Shown piece after piece: positions 32,608 through 37,008 of a stretch of DNA of 37,008 nucleotides; the stretch's first letter is position 1; each line of letters begins with the position of its first letter. The notes under the pieces were generated by a model. It did no database searches, was not told the DNA's origin, and saw only the letters and a list, made by a program, of their open reading frames with translations. Source of the DNA: Phaeobacter sp. HF9A (lineage in GTDB: Bacteria > Pseudomonadota > Alphaproteobacteria > Rhodobacterales > Rhodobacteraceae); assembly GCF_011806385.1 (NCBI RefSeq), contig NZ_JAATOX010000027.1, positions 1-37,008 of the forward strand, in the 5' to 3' direction. The position numbers and the translations under genes are program-made.

Positions 32608-34229
32608 GACGCCACCGCCTTCCGTGCCGGGATGGTGATGCGCCGCGCCAGTCGCGCCGCCAGCGCCCGATCATGCGTCGCCACCAGCAGCATGCCGCCC
32701 TTGTCTGCAAACTCCAGCAGGCTGTCGCCCACCCGCCGCGCGGTTTCCGCATCCAGATCCGCCGTCGGCTCATCCGCGATCAACAGCCCCGGCCCGCCAT
32801 GCAGGGCGCGCGCCAGCGTCACCCGCCGCCCCTCGCCGCCAGAAAGCCCCGCACCGCGCTCGCCCAGCAAGGTCAGATCGCCGCGCGGCAGCCGAGCGAT
32901 CACCTCCGCCAGTCCCGCCGCCGTCAGGGTGTCCTGCCGAACCTCTGCGCCAAAGCCGATGTTATACCGCAGCGAGCCATTCAGAAAATGCGGCGCCTGC
33001 GGCATCCAGCCGATCAAGGCCCGCCAGGCATCCGCCGTTTGCTCTGTCAGCGGGCTGCCATTGATCAGGATCGCGCCCGCCTCTGGCCGCTCCAAACCCG
33101 CAATCAGGCGCAAGAGCGTGGTCTTGCCCGCCCCGCTTGCCCCCTCGATCGCAAGACTGTCACCGGGCGCAAGACGGACATCAGGATAAGCGACACCGCG
33201 ATGGCACAGCCCCCGCGTCTCCAGCCCTGTGATCGGGGCAAGCGGGGTCGCGCGCTCGCCCTGCCCCATGCGCTGCGGGCGCGTATCCTGCCGCCAAAGC
33301 GCAACCTCCTCCATCACCGCATCCGCCGCCGCACGGTCGTGCCAGGCCGCCGCAAGATCGCGCAGCGGCTGAAAGAACTCCGGCGCCAACAGCAGCAGAT
33401 AGAGCCCCGCCGTCGGCGTAAGCGCCCTGCCCCAGCCGCCCCAGCTCAGCTCTCCCAGCAAGGAAAACCCCACCCAGATCGCAACCATCGCCACCCCAAG
33501 CGCCGAGAACAGCTCCAGGACGGTCGAGGACAAAAAGGCGATGCGCAACACCGCCATGCTGCGCTGGCGCAAGTCGTCGCTGGCCTCGGCAAAGCGGGCC
33601 ACCGTCGTCGGCCCGGCCCCGATCAGGCGCAGATCAGACAGCGCCGCAAGCCGATCCACCAGCAAATCGCTCAGCTGCCCGACGTCCTGCATCTGGCGGG
33701 CACTGGCCTCCTTTGCCGCCCAGCCCACCAGCGCCATGAAGACCGGGATCAGCGGCCCCGCCAGCAGCAGCACCAGCGCCACCGCCCAACTGTGCCAAAG
33801 CGCGATCAGCAGGATCACCGGCGGCACGACCATCATTCGCAAACGCGCCGGTCGATAGCGCAGCAAGGCCGGACGCAGCGCCTCCAGCTTTTCGGCGCTC
33901 AAGGCGGCCAGCGCCCCGGCCCCGCCAAGCGCGGATTGCGCCGCCGCGCCGGCCTCCACCGTCAGGATCTCTTCGCGCAGCGCCGCAATCCGCGCATCCG
34001 CGGCCCGCCCCAGTCGCGCTTGCGCCATCGTGTCCAGCCACGCCCGCAGCCCCCACAAGAGCAACAGCCCGGCCCCCGTCATCGCGACAGGAACCACAGC
34101 GCCCGACAGCAGCCGGCCAAAGACAACGGCAATCAACGCGGCGACGGCCAGCCAGACCAGGCTCGCGCCCAGCGATAGCAGCCCGCCCAGCCGTTCCTGC
34201 CCGGCGCAATCGTCTTTGGGGGTCGTCAT
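32604..34229 (-). CDS. cydD: ABC exporter CydD for cytochrome bd assembly
   Basis: About 541 residues from ATG 34229 (AAGG 8 nt upstream); an in-frame ATG at 34268 would add 13 residues but has no ribosome-binding site. Exporter membrane domain first (SLGASLVWLAVAALIAVVFG and further spans), with VGWAAKEASARQMQDVGQLSD as the coupling region. The nucleotide-binding domain has Walker A IEGASGAGKTTLLRLIAGLE, IGWMPQAPHFLNGS around the Q-loop, signature LSGGEGRRVTLARAL, Walker B LLIADEPTADLD and switch His in LLVATHDRALA. It forms the heterodimer with CydC via a translationally coupled downstream gene. It heads the cydDC unit; its promoter should be in the 34230-34400 region. Confidence 0.93.
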   Translation of the reverse strand: MTTPKDDCAGQERLGGLLSLGASLVWLAVAALIAVVFGRLLSGAVVPVAMTGAGLLLLWGLRAWLDTMAQARLGRAADARIAALREEILTVEAGAAAQSALGGAGALAALSAEKLEALRPALLRYRPARLRMMVVPPVILLIALWHSWAVALVLLLAGPLIPVFMALVGWAAKEASARQMQDVGQLSDLLVDRLAALSDLRLIGAGPTTVARFAEASDDLRQRSMAVLRIAFLSSTVLELFSALGVAMVAIWVGFSLLGELSWGGWGRALTPTAGLYLLLLAPEFFQPLRDLAAAWHDRAAADAVMEEVALWRQDTRPQRMGQGERATPLAPITGLETRGLCHRGVAYPDVRLAPGDSLAIEGASGAGKTTLLRLIAGLERPEAGAILINGSPLTEQTADAWRALIGWMPQAPHFLNGSLRYNIGFGAEVRQDTLTAAGLAEVIARLPRGDLTLLGERGAGLSGGEGRRVTLARALHGGPGLLIADEPTADLDAETARRVGDSLLEFADKGGMLLVATHDRALAARLARRITIPARKAVAS

Positions 34230-34268
34230 CGCTGTTACCTTGTTCTGCATCATTGAGATCTGCGACAT

Positions 34269-34716
34269 CTGTCTTGGACAAAGCGGCCTGATCTAGCGCA
34301 CGGGATCATCTGTCGTCTCGCCCTATACTGAGCCGATTTCCTGACATCCGCCATGCGACGGACCATCACAACCCAGCTTAGCGCGGGGGTTATGATGGCG
34401 GGTGGTGAAAATCCTCGCGAAGCCATTCGAATTTCCCGCTTTTTGGTCTGATTTGGGCCTAAAATTCTCCGTCACGCAGGAAAACGCAGTGGTTTTATGT
34501 TTTGTCGAGCCATTTCAATAGATTGCGCCGCATTTCATGGCGTTGCAGCGCGGATAGTGGCTCAACTGCGTGAATTGCGGGTGGAAGATCGTTTCGAAGG
34601 CGTAAATCCTGCGCACGCGGTGGTCGCGGGGTTTTTATCTCTGTGCGGTAGAGTGATCGGACCCTGCTGCTCCTCCGTTCGCCGATGGCTCGGAATAAGA
34701 TCACAGCGGTTGAGAA
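34269..34716. other. Gene-poor spacer between cydD and the parS sites
   Basis: About 450 bp with no credible coding sequence. The cydDC promoter must lie in its left part. From about 34420 the sequence becomes AT-richer. Short frames on the minus strand (34495-34770, 34562-34777) run across the parS-like palindromes and have no domain, so they are not called. Confidence 0.4.
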
Positions 34717-34732
34717 GTTCACAGCTGTGAAC
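34717..34732. promoter_or_regulatory. parS-like centromere site of a repABC plasmid (perfect)
   Basis: GTTCACAGCTGTGAAC is a perfect 16-bp palindrome and fits the published repABC parS consensus GTTNNCNGCNGNNAAC at every fixed position. It lies about 70 bp downstream of the repC stop, one of the known parS positions in repABC replicons, and would be bound by the RepB protein encoded at the right edge. Confidence 0.85.
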
Positions 34733-34771
34733 CCAACCAAAACCAAGGACGGAAACGGAATGCCCTTCATT

Positions 34772-34787
34772 GTTCACAGTTGTGAAC
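34772..34787. promoter_or_regulatory. Second parS-like site
   Basis: GTTCACAGTTGTGAAC differs from the first site by one central base (C to T) and keeps 14 of 16 palindrome positions. Centre-to-centre distance from the first site is 55 bp, about five helical turns, so RepB dimers could bind both on the same DNA face. It ends 17 bp after the repC stop. Confidence 0.8.
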
Positions 34788-34804
34788 TCCAGACCCTCAC
34801 CCCC

Positions 34805-36091
34805 TCAAGCCGCATGACGAACCAATGCCATGACCATGGGCCCACAGGAAAATGCCCCTTCGCGCGCCTTGCTGGTCAGGCGACGCAGATAGCCGCCTGG
34901 GGATTTGATCTCTGCAAATCGTTGCAGCATCGCAGCAACAACCACGGCGGCTTCTTCAGGGCCGAGAACCCTCAGCGCATCATCCCAAGCCGATGAAGAA
35001 ATCCCCATCATTGGGCTGACCGTATGGGCCAGACGAACCAGTTGGTGCCAGTGACGGATCGGCTCGGGCGCGTAGACTTGAATATCGGGACAGGCCGACA
35101 ACACTAGGCTAAGCGGTATATTCGGGAGCTTAGCATCTCCGGGCAAAGGCTCTCTTTTCTTCGCGCGCTCCGTCTTAACCACTTGCACATGCTTTCGCGA
35201 GTCTTGCGATGGCCTGGGCAACGGGTCCTGAACCTTCAGCGCAGATTCAGATTCAAATGAGTCTTTCTGTGAATTCTGATGGTGCTGCTCAATTTCGGCG
35301 GCGCTGCTGCTCAGTTTGCCTGTATCGACGCCGATCTGTGTGGTGTTCTGAGCTTCTTCCAAGGGGTCCAGAATGTCGCGGGCCTCTTCCAGCGCGGCTT
35401 TGAGTTCGGCTTGAATGTCGCGCAGCTCGGACGCGGAGAGCTTGCGCCGCAGAGCACGGGCGGTGAGCGCAGCAAGGTCGCTAAGACGGTCCCAAAGCGC
35501 CGCATCAGGGTGCAGGCTCGCGCCATATTCAGACAGGCCCGCAAGGTCGCGCCGCATCAGGCTGACGGTCTCGCGCAGGAGCTTGAGCTGATGCGCATCG
35601 GCGCGGGTCTCGGCGGCGGCGGCGCTGATTTCGGCATGGCGATGCAGTAGGGGGGTGAGGTCAAACCCATAGGCAACCTTTTCGCCTCCATAGCGGCGGG
35701 CGTAGCGCTTGCCGTTGGGGCTGTCACGACGCAGCAGAAACCCGGCCTCCACCAGCCGCCCGAGATAGCGGCGCATGGTGGAATTCGCCATGCCGTTGAG
35801 CCGCTCGCAGATGCTGCGGTTGGAGGGGTGGATGACCAGTTCCTGGCTGGGGTCCAGATCGGTCTTGGGCCAGAAGCTGAGTAGCGCTTGCAGCACGGTG
35901 ATGTCGCGATCACTGAGCCCGAAATGCTGCCGGGCGGTCGCCAGTTCGCGCAGGATGTCCCACTTGCGCACCGGCGCAGGCGTGTTGGCGTCGAATCGCT
36001 CCGCCTGAGATCTGATCCGATGCTGCGTTTGACGTGCGATCAGGACAGACTCAACGGTGCGCCCAAAAGGCGTTACAGGTTGATACCCCAT
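34805..36091 (-). CDS. repC: Plasmid replication initiator RepC of a repABC replicon
   Basis: 428 residues, usual RepC length. The N-terminal DNA-binding domain is well conserved: ATARQHFGLSDRDITVLQAL, LLSFWPKTDL, VIHPSNRSICERLNGMANST (winged helix), RYLGRLVEAGFLLRRDSPNG and KVAYGFDLTPLL. The middle (about 270-330) is a polar linker, and the C-terminal domain contains APEPIRHWHQLVRLAHTV, MGISSSAWDDAL and SPGGYLRRLTSKA. RepC opens the origin, which in repABC plasmids lies inside repC itself. No Shine-Dalgarno precedes the ATG (AATAAAAA instead), consistent with ctRNA-controlled, weak translation. The intergenic region to repB holds the predicted ctRNA. Confidence 0.96.
   Translation of the reverse strand: MGYQPVTPFGRTVESVLIARQTQHRIRSQAERFDANTPAPVRKWDILRELATARQHFGLSDRDITVLQALLSFWPKTDLDPSQELVIHPSNRSICERLNGMANSTMRRYLGRLVEAGFLLRRDSPNGKRYARRYGGEKVAYGFDLTPLLHRHAEISAAAAETRADAHQLKLLRETVSLMRRDLAGLSEYGASLHPDAALWDRLSDLAALTARALRRKLSASELRDIQAELKAALEEARDILDPLEEAQNTTQIGVDTGKLSSSAAEIEQHHQNSQKDSFESESALKVQDPLPRPSQDSRKHVQVVKTERAKKREPLPGDAKLPNIPLSLVLSACPDIQVYAPEPIRHWHQLVRLAHTVSPMMGISSSAWDDALRVLGPEEAAVVVAAMLQRFAEIKSPGGYLRRLTSKAREGAFSCGPMVMALVRHAA
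35225..35310. other. Predicted oriV region inside repC (AT-rich)
   Basis: Within repC, about 35235-35300 is markedly AT-richer than the rest of the gene (ending in GTGAATTCTG) and contains a short tandem, CAGATTCAGATTCA. In characterised repABC plasmids the origin is an AT-rich stretch in the middle of repC. The placement is by analogy. Confidence 0.4.
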
Positions 36092-36140
36092 TTTTTATTC
36101 ACGAAGACAAAGAAATCCCGTTCTGCGAATCACATAGGAC

Positions 36141-36169
36141 TTGCAGTTTGAATCGCGTGACACTACCTT
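36141..36169 (+). promoter_or_regulatory. Candidate promoter of the ctRNA
   Basis: TTGCAG (36141-36146) and TACCTT (36164-36169) are separated by 17 nt on the plus strand, opposite to repABC. The match to sigma-70 is partial, but the spacing is optimal and the position fits the start of a ~50-nt ctRNA ending at the terminator below. Confidence 0.4.
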
Positions 36170-36174
36170 GAAGG

Positions 36175-36228
36175 TGCTAGAAACAAGTTAGGGTCTCGTG
36201 GAGCGGTGTCTTTGCGGGACCTTTTCTT
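36175..36228 (+). ncRNA. Counter-transcribed RNA (inc-alpha type) between repB and repC
   Basis: repABC plasmids encode a small antisense RNA in the repB-repC gap, transcribed against the operon, which lowers RepC synthesis and sets incompatibility. The plus strand here has the expected 3' end: stem GGTCTCG (36192-36198) with CGGGACC (36215-36221), one G-T pair, a 16-nt loop, then TTTTCTTTT. The inferred 5' end from the candidate promoter gives about 50 nt, in the normal range. The RNA would be fully complementary to the repC mRNA leader. Prediction only; no homology search made. Confidence 0.65.
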
Positions 36229-36230
36229 TT
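36192..36230 (+). terminator. Rho-independent terminator of the ctRNA
   Basis: Seven-base-pair stem (36192-36198 with 36215-36221) followed at once by TTTTCTTTT (36222-36230) on the plus strand. The large loop is where antisense pairing with the target would start. Confidence 0.75.
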
Positions 36231-36264
36231 GTCGGCTCGTGCCTCCTTTGCTTGCTGCTCTTGT

Positions 36265-37008
36265 TTATTGGTTTTGGTCTTCGGACCGCTGAAGCCAGCG
36301 GGCGTGAAGCTCTTCGATCAACTCTTCGGCCTCGGCCTCGACCCAGCTGGCAAAGGCGCTGTCGGCGAGGTCGATCTGTACCCCTTTGGCGGTGCGCTTG
36401 ACGCTGCCGCTGCGGCTGCCTGCGATGGTCAGCGGGCGCGCGGGGTTGCGCGGCTTGCTGGGCGCGGCTTTCGGGGCAGGGGGGCTGCCCACCGCTTTCA
36501 TCACCGCGTCAAAGGCGCTGACGGAGGGATCCTGTTCCGGCGCGGGCTCGCCGTTGACGAGCGCCACGGTGGCGGCGGTATGCACATCCTCGGCGATCTG
36601 GATCAGCCGGGCCGGGTCGGCGTCGCTGGCGACGATGGATTTGCCGAGCTCGTCCCAGCGGGGCCGGCCGATCCCATGGGCAGAGCCGATTGCCCGCACC
36701 AGATCAACGCCGACGGTCTCAACGATGGCCATGGCCATGGAGATGGCGGATTTGCTGACGGTAAGCACCTCGGCGACCTGGCTCTGGTTGCCAAAGCCGT
36801 TCTCGACCAGATCCCGGGCGAACAGCGCCTTTTCAATAAAGGACAGATCGCGCCGCGCCATGTTTTCGGAAATCTGCGCCCGCACGGCGCTGTCGTCATC
36901 CAGTTTGGCAACCAGCGCGCGGACCTTTTCCACCTTGTCAGAGGCGCGGATCGCCTCCAGCCGCCGACGGCCATAGACCAACAGGTAGCGTTCGCTGTGG
37001 GCGGGGTC
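36265..37008 (-). CDS. repB: Plasmid partition protein RepB (ParB family), 5' part outside the window
   Basis: About 247 C-terminal codons are visible; the frame is open to the right edge (reading DPAHSERYL before LVYGRRRLEAI). It shows the end of the ParB nuclease-like domain (VYGRRRLEAIR), the SFIEKALFARDLVENGF helix, and the helix-turn-helix GNQSQVAEVLTVSKSAISMA. The C-terminal RepB dimerisation region follows a Pro/Ala linker and ends EELIEELHARWLQRSEDQNQ. RepB binds parS and, with RepA, segregates the plasmid and represses the operon. repA and the repB start lie beyond 37008. Confidence 0.95.
   Translation of the reverse strand, partial: DPAHSERYLLVYGRRRLEAIRASDKVEKVRALVAKLDDDSAVRAQISENMARRDLSFIEKALFARDLVENGFGNQSQVAEVLTVSKSAISMAMAIVETVGVDLVRAIGSAHGIGRPRWDELGKSIVASDADPARLIQIAEDVHTAATVALVNGEPAPEQDPSVSAFDAVMKAVGSPPAPKAAPSKPRNPARPLTIAGSRSGSVKRTAKGVQIDLADSAFASWVEAEAEELIEELHARWLQRSEDQNQ

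Noticed and set aside
29275..33189. Long plus-strand frames (546 and 751 codons) opposite cydA and cydC
   Set aside because: Antisense to conserved respiratory genes; composition dominated by Arg, Pro, His and Gln, no motifs.
34495..34777. Short minus-strand frames crossing the parS-like palindromes
   Set aside because: No domains, no start signals, and they would place coding sequence over two centromere-like sites.
1..37008. CRISPR arrays, tRNA or rRNA genes, intact insertion sequences
   Set aside because: None seen on reading: no regularly spaced repeats, no cloverleaf or rRNA sequence, no transposase frame with terminal repeats. A dedicated scan was not possible.

Overview
The window looks like a piece of a repABC-type replicon (large plasmid or chromid) from a roseobacter-like alphaproteobacterium (Rhodobacterales). 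The reasons are the high GC content with strong third-position GC, the repB-repC pair at the right edge with parS-like palindromes and a counter-transcribed RNA locus, and the gene repertoire (FAD-dependent amine or amino-acid oxidoreductases, a peptide-type ABC transporter, cytochrome bd with CydDC). No lineage call was tested by database search.

Layout. (1) 1-5664, envelope module: a 5'-truncated ExbB/TolQ, two ExbD/TolR proteins and a TonB-like membrane protein ending in a DUF4384-type domain, all joined by 4-bp stop/start overlaps; then a convergent caspase-like (C14) exported protein whose tail carries a CxxCH motif; then, divergent from it, a YceI-OmpA fusion. (2) 5940-27838, a ~22-kb catabolic locus: 2-hydroxyacid dehydrogenase, cupin, tartrate/isopropylmalate-type dehydrogenase, three DAO-family flavoproteins, HAD-type dehalogenase-like protein, ornithine-cyclodeaminase-family protein, DSD1-type (fold III) PLP enzyme, two aldehyde dehydrogenases, two paralogous double-GNAT proteins, an Lrp/AsnC regulator and a four-gene oligopeptide/opine-type ABC transporter. 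A low-GC patch (about 16750-17330) with an orphan membrane protein interrupts it. (3) 27904-34229, cytochrome bd: cydD-cydC, then cydA-cydB-cydX on the minus strand, with a rich control region in front of cydA (FNR-like box and two perfect inverted repeats). (4) 34700-37008, replication/partition: two parS-like palindromes, repC, a predicted ctRNA and the 3' part of repB; repA would lie beyond the right edge.

How the genes may work together. The ABC transporter probably imports an amino compound, peptide or opine. The flavoproteins would oxidise C-N bonds to imines or aldehydes, the aldehyde dehydrogenases would make carboxylates, and the hydroxyacid dehydrogenases, PLP enzyme and OCD-family reductase would handle hydroxy/amino-acid intermediates under the local Lrp-type regulator. 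The substrate cannot be read from the sequence. The Exb/DUF4384/caspase/YceI-OmpA module is the best candidate for an undercharacterised system, and the duplicated GNAT proteins inside an amine-catabolism locus are the second. The cyd block gives the replicon a high-affinity terminal oxidase for low oxygen. No tRNA, rRNA, CRISPR array or intact insertion sequence was seen.
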